From Selenomonadaceae bacterium (lineage in GTDB: Bacteria > Bacillota > Negativicutes > Selenomonadales > Selenomonadaceae), in NCBI GenBank assembly GCA_017476425.1, contig JAFUZV010000160.1:1-32272 (forward strand): a stretch of 32,272 nucleotides of DNA, read 5' to 3'. Made by a program: the position numbers and the translations under genes. The notes beneath the pieces are model-generated. The model was not told the origin of the DNA. It searched no databases and saw only the letters and a list, made by a program, of their open reading frames with translations. Below are positions 7,844 to 14,850 of this stretch, piece after piece. Every line of letters starts with the position of its first letter. The first letter of the stretch is position 1.

Positions 7844-8728
7844 ATGGCGAGAAAAAATAAATTCCCGTTGAAAATGGCGAATGATATTGAAGTTCGCAGT
7901 CTTGATGAATTGCGTCAGCATTTCGATATAAATAAAATTGTTGAATATTTCAGAGACGGCAAGTTATTAGAATGGCTTAGCGATCGTTATTATGATGATG
8001 AGGCAGAGGCGATCAATAAACTTGATAAAGACGATCACAATTTTGGTCAAAAACTCTGCAATATTTTCGGTGTTGATTATGATGAGGCGGTTGATCCTGA
8101 ATTTGCTAAACGTGTCAAGCAAAAGCGATCGATCTTATCAACTAAGACAAAAGATAAAAATATTCTCAGCAAAGCAAAAATTATAGCGTTGACTCAAGAA
8201 GATTTAGCAGATTTACTTGATCTTGATGTGCCGGTGATTTATCTCTGCGGCGATTCGTTTAATGTTCCGATTCGTATTGCTAATAAAAAATACATTGGAA
8301 TATTAAGCAGTCCGAAAATTATTATCAATGCAAATTCACAAAATGATCTCAAAGCTAAAAATATTATTTTTGAAAATTGTATCTTGCCATTTAAACCAAA
8401 AATTGACACGACGAAAATTAATAAACCATTGGATGAACAAAAAATTATTTCTAATGGAAGATTCGCTGAAGTTCTTACTGTGATAAAAAATAAAGGCGGT
8501 ATTCACGCACGTCCGGCATCAATTTTTGTGCAAACGGCTTGTAAATTTAAATCTAAAATTCAGATTAAAGCAAAAGGCAAAACCATTGACGCAAAAAGTA
8601 TTTTAATGATAATGTCATTAGGACTTGTGAAAGGTACTCAAATTTCAATTATTGCTGATGGTTCAGATTCATTTCAAGCGGTTACTGAATTAAAAGCACT
8701 GATTGATAATAAATTTTATGAAGAATAG
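7844..8728 (+). CDS. Uncharacterised protein with C-terminal HPr domain
   Basis: The 294-residue protein has three parts. Residues about 15-80 are acidic and helical (VRSLDELRQHFDINKIVEYF, then WLSDRYYDDEAE and KLCNIFGVDY). Residues about 115-162 contain IYLCGDSFNVPIRI and YIGILSSPKIII, which look like beta structure. I associate both with uncharacterised Firmicutes proteins but cannot name a family. From about residue 207 to the end is an HPr fold, the phosphocarrier of the phosphotransferase system, with the intact active site H221-A-R223-P and the regulatory serine S252. Phosphorylation of H221 could make the N-terminal part respond to PTS state; this is inference. The ATG at 7844 was chosen over the GTG at 7835, which lies in the likely ribosome binding site TGGTG. 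Confidence 0.8.
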   Translation: MARKNKFPLKMANDIEVRSLDELRQHFDINKIVEYFRDGKLLEWLSDRYYDDEAEAINKLDKDDHNFGQKLCNIFGVDYDEAVDPEFAKRVKQKRSILSTKTKDKNILSKAKIIALTQEDLADLLDLDVPVIYLCGDSFNVPIRIANKKYIGILSSPKIIINANSQNDLKAKNIIFENCILPFKPKIDTTKINKPLDEQKIISNGRFAEVLTVIKNKGGIHARPASIFVQTACKFKSKIQIKAKGKTIDAKSILMIMSLGLVKGTQISIIADGSDSFQAVTELKALIDNKFYEE

Positions 8729-8745
8729 TAGAGGTGAAAAATATT

Positions 8746-9012
8746 ATGCACGAAGCTATAACGACGATAAAAAATAAAGCTGGTATTCACGCGATCCCGG
8801 CTTCAATTTTCATTAAGAAAGCAAGCGAATTTCAATCTAAAGTTCAGATTAAAGCGAAAGGCAAAACGATCGACGGCAAAAGCGTTTTTATGATAATGAG
8901 TCTTGGACTTTCAAAAGGTGATTCGATAACGATCAGTGCTGACGGCGTTGATGAGATCGCGGCGGTTAATGCTTTAAAAGAACTTGTTGATTCAAAATTC
9001 GGAGAAGAATGA
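8746..9012 (+). CDS. HPr-family protein with Arg17 replaced by Ile
   Basis: The 88-residue product has the exact size and numbering of HPr: His15, Ser46 and MSLGL all fall at the classical positions. The active-site loop reads GIHAIPAS, so the normally invariant Arg17 is isoleucine. In studied HPr proteins, Arg17 helps transfer phosphate between enzyme I, His15 and the EIIA partners, so this copy may be a poor PTS carrier or a regulatory form like Crh. It is closely similar to the HPr domain of the gene just upstream (shared KGKTID, MIMSLGL and other blocks), indicating duplication. GAGGTG at 8731-8736 sets the ATG at 8746 as start; the GTG at 8734 is part of that site. Seventeen bases separate the two genes. 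Confidence 0.9.
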   Translation: MHEAITTIKNKAGIHAIPASIFIKKASEFQSKVQIKAKGKTIDGKSVFMIMSLGLSKGDSITISADGVDEIAAVNALKELVDSKFGEE

Positions 9013-9014
9013 AT

Positions 9015-9101
9015 AATGCGGAATTAAGAATGCGGAATGCGGAATTGTTTCAATTAATAATTCTTAATTAATTCCTAATTCCGAATTCCTCATTCCGAAT
9101 T
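9015..9101 (+). repeat. Inverted pair of 7-bp repeat arrays between the HPr gene and dapA
   Basis: The left array is AATGCGG, AATTAAG, AATGCGG, AATGCGG, AATTGTT (9015-9049). The right array is AATTCCT, AATTCCG, AATTCCT, CATTCCG, AATT (9070-9101), the same family in the opposite orientation. The two halves could fold into an imperfect long hairpin. They fill nearly the whole 105-bp gap, leaving GAGGTGG as the dapA ribosome binding site. Confidence 0.75.
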
Positions 9102-9117
9102 AAATTGAGGTGGAAGT

Positions 9118-10002
9118 GTGAAGAAAAAAATTTTTACCGGCTCAGGCGTAGCAATAATTACTCCGTTCACTGAAAACGGAATTAATTTTGAAGAACTCGG
9201 AAGAATCATTGAAGATCAAATTGCAAATGGAACTGATGCGATCGTCATAACCGGCACAACCGGCGAATCAGCAACTATGAGTGACGAAGAACATCGACAA
9301 GCGATCAAATTTGCCGTTGAGAAAGTCAACAAAAGAATCCCGGTTGTTGCAGGCGCAGGATCAAATGAAACGGCTTATGCGATCGAATTAGCAAAGCACG
9401 CCGAAGAAGTTGGCGCAGATGCTTTGTTAGTTGTAACGCCTTATTATAATAAGTGTACTCAAAATGGTTTAGTTGCACATTACAATAAGATCGCTGATAG
9501 TGTAAATATTCCGCTGATCGTTTATAATGTTCCGAGTCGAACCGGCGTTAATATCAAGCCGGAAACTTATTTGAAATTGTCGAAACATCCCAGAATTGTT
9601 GCTGCTAAAGAAGCGAATGGCGATCTTACTTCAATTTTGAGGACAAGAGCACTTTGTGGTGATGATCTTTATATTTACAGCGGCAATGATGATCAGATCG
9701 TTCCGATTCTTTCACTCGGCGGCATAGGTGTGATTTCTGTGCTTGCTAATGTTGCACCAAAAGCAGCTCACGATATTTGTCAGTTGTACTTCGACGGAAA
9801 GATCAACGAATCAGCGAATTTGCAAATTGATTATTGCGATCTGATCGATGCGCTTTTCTGTGAAGTTAATCCGATCCCGGTTAAAACTGCTATGAGATTG
9901 ATCGGCTATAATGTCGGCGGTTTAAGAATGCCGTTGAGTGAAATGGAAGAATCGAATTTAAAAATTTTGAAAGACTCATTAAAGAGACATAAAATAATTT
10001 AA
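9118..10002 (+). CDS. dapA: 4-hydroxy-tetrahydrodipicolinate synthase DapA
   Basis: DapA condenses pyruvate with aspartate semialdehyde, the first committed step to diaminopimelate and lysine. The 294-residue product has the normal length and the class I aldolase motifs: ITGTTGESATM near the N-terminus, the tyrosine in YNVPSRTG, and the Schiff-base lysine in AAKEANGD. The tail has NPIPVKTAM. The start is GTG at 9118, preceded by GAGGTGG; no ATG fits better. No lysine riboswitch or T-box can fit in the short, repeat-filled leader, so any control must act elsewhere. It stands apart from other lysine genes in this window. Confidence 0.96.
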   Translation: MKKKIFTGSGVAIITPFTENGINFEELGRIIEDQIANGTDAIVITGTTGESATMSDEEHRQAIKFAVEKVNKRIPVVAGAGSNETAYAIELAKHAEEVGADALLVVTPYYNKCTQNGLVAHYNKIADSVNIPLIVYNVPSRTGVNIKPETYLKLSKHPRIVAAKEANGDLTSILRTRALCGDDLYIYSGNDDQIVPILSLGGIGVISVLANVAPKAAHDICQLYFDGKINESANLQIDYCDLIDALFCEVNPIPVKTAMRLIGYNVGGLRMPLSEMEESNLKILKDSLKRHKII

Positions 10003-10015
10003 AGGTGATGATTGA

Positions 10016-10588
10016 ATGAAATTGTTATCAAGGACGATCGCCGCACTGTTTATGTTAATGTGTTTATTGACTGGCGGAATAGTTGAAGCGGCATCAGCAG
10101 AAACGATTGTTAATGAAACGGAACTTGCAAGAGTTAAACGCTTGGCGATCATTTATCCTGACTACTTCAAAACTTTAGAGAAAGAGCCGACGATTAACGA
10201 ATTTATGACGGCGATTTTCGACGCAAGCAAAGTTGCAAAAGATACTTATGTTATTTCTTATGAAGATATGGCGACGAGAATTAAATCTGATACAGGAATT
10301 GATATTAGAGTTTTGCCGAAGATGGATGCACGAAAAATTTTCAAGGAACACGTTTATAAATATGCTGACGGTTATGTTATGGTTACGCTTGCTAACAATG
10401 CAAGAATAAATATGTTCTGCGACGTTTACGCCGTCAACTCTAATGAATTGCTTTACACGTTGAGAATTGAAAGCGGTAAACGTGACGAAGATAAAAACGT
10501 GAAGAATTACAAGACGATCGCTGAAGAATTTTACAGAACGTTTGACGCTGCTGTTAAATCAGCGGAGAAAAAGAAGAATAAAAATTGA
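10016..10588 (+). CDS. Small exported protein of unknown function
   Basis: The first 27 residues form a clear signal peptide: positive start MKLLSR, hydrophobic core, and a likely cleavage site around VEAASA. The mature part is about 160 residues, mixed helix and strand, with a charged lysine-rich end. A segment YVMVTLANNARINMFCDVY alternates hydrophobic residues as a beta strand would. There is one cysteine in the mature protein and no lipobox. I do not recognise the family. It begins 13 bases after dapA with AGGTGATG upstream, and is followed by a terminator, so it is probably the last gene of that transcript. The product should reach the periplasm or cell surface. Confidence 0.75.
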   Translation: MKLLSRTIAALFMLMCLLTGGIVEAASAETIVNETELARVKRLAIIYPDYFKTLEKEPTINEFMTAIFDASKVAKDTYVISYEDMATRIKSDTGIDIRVLPKMDARKIFKEHVYKYADGYVMVTLANNARINMFCDVYAVNSNELLYTLRIESGKRDEDKNVKNYKTIAEEFYRTFDAAVKSAEKKKNKN

Positions 10589-10621
10589 TCATAAATTGAT
10601 CGACACAATTAAAAATAAAAA

Positions 10622-10660
10622 TCTCTACTTGAAATTTAAATCGAGTAGAGAATTTTTTTT
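10622..10660 (+). terminator. Rho-independent terminator after the exported-protein gene
   Basis: TCTCTACT (10622-10629) pairs with AGTAGAGA (10644-10651), followed by ATTTTTTTT. Its right half is copied in the tandem repeat that follows. Confidence 0.85.
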
Positions 10661-10748
10661 GCACTGAAAAATTTTCAATGAATAAATTATTAAATCGAGT
10701 GGAGAATTTTTTTTTTTGCTTTAAAATTTTTTTCAATGAATACATTAT
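10637..10748 (+). repeat. Imperfect tandem duplication of 54-58 bp
   Basis: Bases 10637-10690 and 10691-10748 both run TAAATCGAGT-R-GAGAA, a T-run, TTTTCAATGAATA and TTAT. The second copy has the right arm and a longer T-run of the terminator but not the left arm, so it should not form the hairpin. The rest of the 260-bp gap up to 10848 holds the promoter listed separately. Confidence 0.7.
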
Positions 10749-10774
10749 ACTTTTATCAATGAGCTTATCAATGA

Positions 10775-10803
10775 TTGACATTGTATAACAAAATTTTTAT
10801 AAT
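10775..10803 (+). promoter_or_regulatory. Perfect consensus sigma-70 promoter of the glutamate synthase locus
   Basis: TTGACA (10775-10780) and TATAAT (10798-10803) are separated by exactly 17 bp. Two direct repeats ATCAATGA (10755-10762 and 10767-10774), 12 bp apart, end right at the -35 box and could be a regulator site. The predicted start near 10810 leaves a leader of about 40 bases. Confidence 0.85.
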
Positions 10804-10848
10804 TGCTTAAAATTATTGATATAAATTATATATTTGGAGTGAAAGCGT

Positions 10849-11955
10849 ATGTGCAGAATAGGATCAATCAAAAGTAAAAATCCAATTCAACCTTCGACGG
10901 CTTTAAAGTTAATGCTGCCTCAACAAGAAGGTCACGATAATTCAGGCTTTGCAATGGTAATGCAAGATTTATATGGAATTTTTTCAACTCACAAAGATAA
11001 ACCGTTGCTTTCAATGGCTTGCACTCAAAAAGGTGCACAATTAGTTGAAGATTATATGGACTCTCATAACTTCACACCGCTTGCTGAATGGATTCCAATT
11101 CCAAATAAGCAAAAAAATTTAGATATAAAAGCGATGCCGTATTATATTTTTAGAAATTACGATTATCCGGAAGACGTTTCAAATATGGACGACGATCAAA
11201 AAGAAAATCTTTTGCTTGATACTCGTCTTGCACTTAGAAAAATTCTTGAGGATTCAAATCAAGGTTTTGTATATTCATTTTGGCCTGACGTTCTGACATT
11301 GAAAGAGATCGGTGATCCTGCTGACATTGCAACTTACTTTCATCTTTGGGACGATAACGGTTGTTTAGCAGCGAAATCGATCGTTGCACAATGTCGTCAA
11401 AATACTAATTATGAGATTGTTCGTTATGCAGCTCATCCATTTTTCCTGCAAGGTTATACTCTTTGTGCTAATGGTGAAAATACTTTTTACACGAAGAATA
11501 AAGAATTTCAAAAATCACTTCATCGCGGTTACATAGGTTTTGAATCTGATTCGCAATGTTTTTTGAATACTTTGCATTATGTTCATCACGAATTGAAATG
11601 GCCTTTGTCTTATTATAAGCACGTGATCACACCGTTACCATTTGAAGAGATTGAAGAACGTGAAGACAAAGAAGTTTTAACGGCGATTCGTCAGACGCTT
11701 GCACATCTTGAGATCAATGGACCTAATACTGTGATCGGTGTCTTGCCTGCCGGTGAAATGATAACTTGCTGCGATTCAAAAAAATTGCGTCCGGTTGTCG
11801 TCGGCAGTGATCAAAATATGGTTGCGATCTCATCTGAAGTTTGTGGGATCAATGAAATAATGCCTGATCGTGATCAAACGAAAGATATTTATCCTAATGA
11901 ACGTGAGATCGTTGTAATTGATAATGAATTGAAGGTGCAAAGATGGAAGCAGTAA
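10849..11955 (+). CDS. Glutamate synthase, glutamine amidotransferase subunit (class II)
   Basis: This is the amidotransferase piece of a split glutamate synthase. It frees ammonia from glutamine for the synthase site. The protein begins MCRIGSIKS; Cys2 becomes the N-terminal nucleophile once Met is removed, as in all class II amidotransferases. GHDNSGFAMV follows, matching the usual loop. The 368 residues match the stand-alone amidotransferase subunits found beside archaeal-type glutamate synthase genes. GGAGTGA lies before the ATG. It overlaps the next gene by 13 bp, so the two subunits are translated together. The strong promoter directly upstream suggests high expression. Confidence 0.88.
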   Translation: MCRIGSIKSKNPIQPSTALKLMLPQQEGHDNSGFAMVMQDLYGIFSTHKDKPLLSMACTQKGAQLVEDYMDSHNFTPLAEWIPIPNKQKNLDIKAMPYYIFRNYDYPEDVSNMDDDQKENLLLDTRLALRKILEDSNQGFVYSFWPDVLTLKEIGDPADIATYFHLWDDNGCLAAKSIVAQCRQNTNYEIVRYAAHPFFLQGYTLCANGENTFYTKNKEFQKSLHRGYIGFESDSQCFLNTLHYVHHELKWPLSYYKHVITPLPFEEIEEREDKEVLTAIRQTLAHLEINGPNTVIGVLPAGEMITCCDSKKLRPVVVGSDQNMVAISSEVCGINEIMPDRDQTKDIYPNEREIVVIDNELKVQRWKQ

Positions 11956-13574
11956 GAACTCAAGATATAGGCGTTAATGATCTGCCTTGGAAAATTGAAT
12001 ATAAGCCGGAACGTTGTACAATGTGTGGAAGTTGTGTTGCAAGTTGTTCATTTAAAGCGATCAAAGTTGCTGTTGAAGCACAATCGATCACTGTTAGTGA
12101 AGAATCTCAACCGAAACCTATTCATAAACACATTGCAAGACCAGTTATCAAACAAGTTGCAAGTTTAACTGATTTTTGTCGCGGTTGTGGAATGTGTGAA
12201 AAAGTTTGTCCGAACAATGCAATTAAACCGGTTAGAAATCAAGATACAAGAAAATCACTTTTGAGTAGAGATAACGGACCGATCAAACGTGGCGGCAGAA
12301 CAAATTTAAATGCACAACGAACGCTTGATAATATAATTGTTGGCAGAATTTCACAAATGACTGATCCGTCACTTGATTCAGTTCGTCATACTTTCGATAT
12401 TCGATCGCCGTTCGGTAGAGTACTTTCATCAAAAGAATTGCCGTTTGAAGTTGTCGACGGAAAATTAATTCAAAAATCTAAAACTCCGCCGGTCAGATGG
12501 ATTTATCCGCTTGTATTTTCTGATATGTCGATCGGTGCACTTTCAACAAGAGCTTGGGAAGCAGTTGCATTAGCCGTCGGTTATCTCAATGAAAAATGTA
12601 ACATTCCGATCAGAATGAGCAGCGGTGAAGGCGGTATGCCTGCTAAACTTTTGCAGTCTGATTATCTGAAATATTTTATCATTCAGATCGCGTCAGGTCA
12701 TTTCGGCTGGAATAGAATTATTAAATCAATGCCGCTTATGAAAACTGATCCTGCAGGAATTTTGATCAAAATCGGTCAAGGTGCTAAACCTGGTGACGGC
12801 GGACTTCTTCAAAGTGCTAAAGTTGCTGAACATATTCAAGCAATTCGCGGCGTTCCTAAAGCAACTTTATCATCACCGCCTAATCATCAAGGACTTTATT
12901 CTATTGAAGAATCTGTACAGAAAATGCACTTGTCAATGAATGCGGCTTTTGGTTTTAGAGTTCCTGTTGCGATCAAATGTGCTGCGTCCTCAACAAGCGT
13001 TTCAGTTTATAATAATTTATTGCGTGATCCTTATAAAATTTGTGGAGGATTTTTTATTGACGGTATTCAAGGCGGTACAGGTGCGGCGAATGAAATTTCA
13101 CTTGATCATACAGGTCACCCGGTTGTAAGTAAAATTCGTGATTGTTATCTTGCGGCAGTCAAACAAGGTGCACAAGGTCAAATTCCGCTTTACGGCGGCG
13201 GAGGTATAGGAATGACAGGAAATGCTGCGGCTGATGCTTTCAAAATGATCTGTCTCGGTGCTAATGGTGTTTTCTGTGGAAAAATTTTAATTCAACTTCT
13301 CGGCTGTATCGGAAATGAACAAGGTCGCTGTAATGCTTGCAATACCGGAAATTGTCCGACTGGTATTTGTACTCAAAATCCAAGACTTGTTAAGAGACTT
13401 GATATTGATCGTGGTGCACAAAAGATCGTTGATTATGTACTTGCATTTGACGCTGAAATGAGAAAATTAATGGCTCCGATCGGAAATTCTTCATTGCCTG
13501 TTGGTAGAAGTGATGCTTTGATCTCAACTGATCATTCAATCGCTGAAAAGTTAGGTATTCAATATGTCTGTTAG
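11943..13574 (+). CDS. gltB: Glutamate synthase, FMN-binding synthase subunit with N-terminal ferredoxin domain
   Basis: This subunit joins ammonia to 2-oxoglutarate and reduces the imine to glutamate. Residues 20-95 carry two 4Fe-4S motifs (C25, C28, C31, C35 and C79, C82, C85, C89). From about residue 150 comes the FMN-binding barrel with MSSGEGGMPAKL, IGQGAKPGDGG and YGGGGIGMTGNAAADA. The cysteines in CNACNTGNCPTGIC probably ligate a further iron-sulfur cluster. The 543-residue size fits the archaeal-type form, which lacks the amidotransferase and GXGXG domains found in the long GltB of many bacteria; those are encoded by separate genes here. AAGGTG precedes the ATG, inside the end of the upstream gene. 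Confidence 0.93.
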   Translation: MEAVRTQDIGVNDLPWKIEYKPERCTMCGSCVASCSFKAIKVAVEAQSITVSEESQPKPIHKHIARPVIKQVASLTDFCRGCGMCEKVCPNNAIKPVRNQDTRKSLLSRDNGPIKRGGRTNLNAQRTLDNIIVGRISQMTDPSLDSVRHTFDIRSPFGRVLSSKELPFEVVDGKLIQKSKTPPVRWIYPLVFSDMSIGALSTRAWEAVALAVGYLNEKCNIPIRMSSGEGGMPAKLLQSDYLKYFIIQIASGHFGWNRIIKSMPLMKTDPAGILIKIGQGAKPGDGGLLQSAKVAEHIQAIRGVPKATLSSPPNHQGLYSIEESVQKMHLSMNAAFGFRVPVAIKCAASSTSVSVYNNLLRDPYKICGGFFIDGIQGGTGAANEISLDHTGHPVVSKIRDCYLAAVKQGAQGQIPLYGGGGIGMTGNAAADAFKMICLGANGVFCGKILIQLLGCIGNEQGRCNACNTGNCPTGICTQNPRLVKRLDIDRGAQKIVDYVLAFDAEMRKLMAPIGNSSLPVGRSDALISTDHSIAEKLGIQYVC

Positions 13575-14124
13575 TGAAGAAATTATTATTAGAAATGTCG
13601 ATCTTAATGACGCAAAAGAATTGTTGAGAATTTACGCTTATTACGTCAAGACGACGGCGATCAGTTTTGAATATGATGTGCCGACGATTGAAGAATTTAC
13701 TGAACGAATCAAAAAAATTTCTCTGAAATATCCTTATATCGTTGCTGAAATGAAGAATGCTACAATTTTTGGCGATGAAGTGATCGGCTATGCTTATGCA
13801 AATACATTTATTGATCGTGCGGCTTATGATCATTGTGTAGAGTTGACGATTTATCTCAATCATAAATTTCAAGGTCAAGGTATCGGCAAAAAACTTTATC
13901 AGTATTTGCAAAATGAATTGAAGGCAATGAAAATTTTAAATTTGTATGCTTGCGTTGCTTATCCACTGGTTGAAGATGAATTTTTGACGATGAACAGCGT
14001 AAATTTTCATAAACATTTAGGATTTGAAATTTGTGGACATTTTAAAAAATGTGGTTACAAGTTTGATCGCTGGTATGATATGGTTTATATGGAAAAGATT
14101 ATTAATTCAGAATTAAGAATGTAG
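13564..14124 (+). CDS. GNAT N-acetyltransferase, phosphinothricin-acetyltransferase-like
   Basis: The 186-residue protein has the Pat-type GNAT layout: IRNVDLNDAKELLRIY at the start, then YAYANTFIDRAAYDHCVE, the acetyl-CoA loop QGQGIGKKLY, and FHKHLGFEICGHFKKCGYKF near the end. Relatives acetylate phosphinothricin, methionine sulfoximine or related amino-acid analogues. Placement in a glutamate synthase locus makes a glutamate- or glutamine-like substrate attractive, but that is inference; methionine sulfoximine and phosphinothricin are inhibitors of glutamine synthetase. The ATG overlaps the gltB stop by 11 bp. The last residues NSELRM and the TAG stop lie in a 7-bp repeat array, so the repeat has set the protein's end. 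Confidence 0.85.
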   Translation: MSVSEEIIIRNVDLNDAKELLRIYAYYVKTTAISFEYDVPTIEEFTERIKKISLKYPYIVAEMKNATIFGDEVIGYAYANTFIDRAAYDHCVELTIYLNHKFQGQGIGKKLYQYLQNELKAMKILNLYACVAYPLVEDEFLTMNSVNFHKHLGFEICGHFKKCGYKFDRWYDMVYMEKIINSELRM

Positions 14125-14135
14125 AATGCAGAATT
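14108..14135 (+). repeat. Four 7-bp repeat units over the GNAT stop codon
   Basis: CAGAATT, AAGAATG, TAGAATG and CAGAATT run in register. The TAG of the third unit is the stop codon of the upstream acetyltransferase. Confidence 0.8.
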
Positions 14136-14172
14136 TTTTCTAATCCATAAAAAACTATTTTGAGGCAAAAAT

Positions 14173-14538
14173 ATGATTGAATGTATTTATGTTGGTATCG
14201 GCGGCTTTATAGGATCGGTTGCAAGGTATCTGATCGGACTTTTGCCGCTGACTTTTGAAAATGGTTTTCCGATCAAAACTTTTGTAATAAATATTTTTGG
14301 TGCATTGTTGATCGGAATGATCGCGGCTTTAGCGTCAAAGAATCCGGCGATTGATAATCGAATTGTCTTATTGATCAAAGTTGGAATTTGTGGAGGCTTT
14401 ACAACATTTTCAACATTTGCACTTGAGATCGGCGGCTTGATTGATAAAGGTTTTATTTCAACGGCGATAATTTACGCTGTTTTAAGTACCGTGCTTGGAG
14501 TACTTGCCTTTTATCTTGGACAAATTATTTTGAGGTGA
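14173..14538 (+). CDS. crcB: Fluoride ion channel CrcB/FluC
   Basis: CrcB proteins are small, dual-topology channels that let fluoride leave the cell. The 121-residue product has four membrane segments and the family motifs GGFIGSVARYL, FVINIFGALLIG and GGFTTFSTFALE, the last carrying the pore phenylalanines. One crcB gene is seen here; the family works as a homodimer or as a pair of genes. GAGGC precedes the ATG. There is no room for a fluoride riboswitch in the 48 bp upstream, so it probably follows the operon promoter. Why it lies between glutamate synthase genes is unclear. Confidence 0.94.
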   Translation: MIECIYVGIGGFIGSVARYLIGLLPLTFENGFPIKTFVINIFGALLIGMIAALASKNPAIDNRIVLLIKVGICGGFTTFSTFALEIGGLIDKGFISTAIIYAVLSTVLGVLAFYLGQIILR

Positions 14539-14544
14539 ATTTAA

Positions 14545-14850
14545 TTGAATCAAATTGAACGAATTGAACATATGGAAAAAATTCTTGATGAAAGCAATGA
14601 CGTTTTGAATAAACTTTTTGATGCGCTTGAAAATTATTCTGCATTGCGTGAAAAGTATCAAGAATTAATTGATTATTATAGCGGTGATCTTTGGATGAAA
14701 GATTTTGATTCTGATGAAGCCGGTAATTTACCCGACGATCTTAAACGTGGCGTTTTAAGTGAAGATGCTGTTTATGATCTTTTGACAAAAAATCGCTTGA
14801 TAACGATCAGAATGCTTGAACTTGCAACGGAGAATATCAAAAATGCTTAG
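14545..14850 (+). CDS. DUF4298-family small protein
   Basis: The 101-residue acidic, helical protein matches the pattern of DUF4298: an N-terminal coiled helix (IERIEHMEKILDESND), the middle block YYSGDLWMKDFDSDEAGNLP, and the following GVLSEDAVYDLL. No function is known for the family. The start is TTG at 14545; GAGGTGA (14532-14538) covers the crcB stop and stands six bases upstream, so coupling with crcB is likely. The end overlaps the YdcF-like gene by 8 bp. It is cytoplasmic, with no signal or membrane segment. Confidence 0.8.
   Translation: MNQIERIEHMEKILDESNDVLNKLFDALENYSALREKYQELIDYYSGDLWMKDFDSDEAGNLPDDLKRGVLSEDAVYDLLTKNRLITIRMLELATENIKNA

Noticed and set aside
9015-9101. CRISPR-like array
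   Set aside because: Units are 7 bp and contiguous, without spacers; no cas gene is in the window.
9013-9117. Possible lysine riboswitch or T-box before dapA
   Set aside because: The gap is only 105 bp and is occupied by heptamer arrays; no T-box or lysine-element motif is visible.
13390-13911. A 173-codon open frame on the minus strand
   Set aside because: It lies opposite the ends of gltB and the Pat-like acetyltransferase gene, has no ribosome binding site, and its product shows no recognisable family; it is a shadow of AT-rich coding DNA.
14125-14172. Possible fluoride riboswitch before crcB
   Set aside because: The 48-bp gap is too short and is partly filled by a heptamer repeat array; the conserved riboswitch core is not present.
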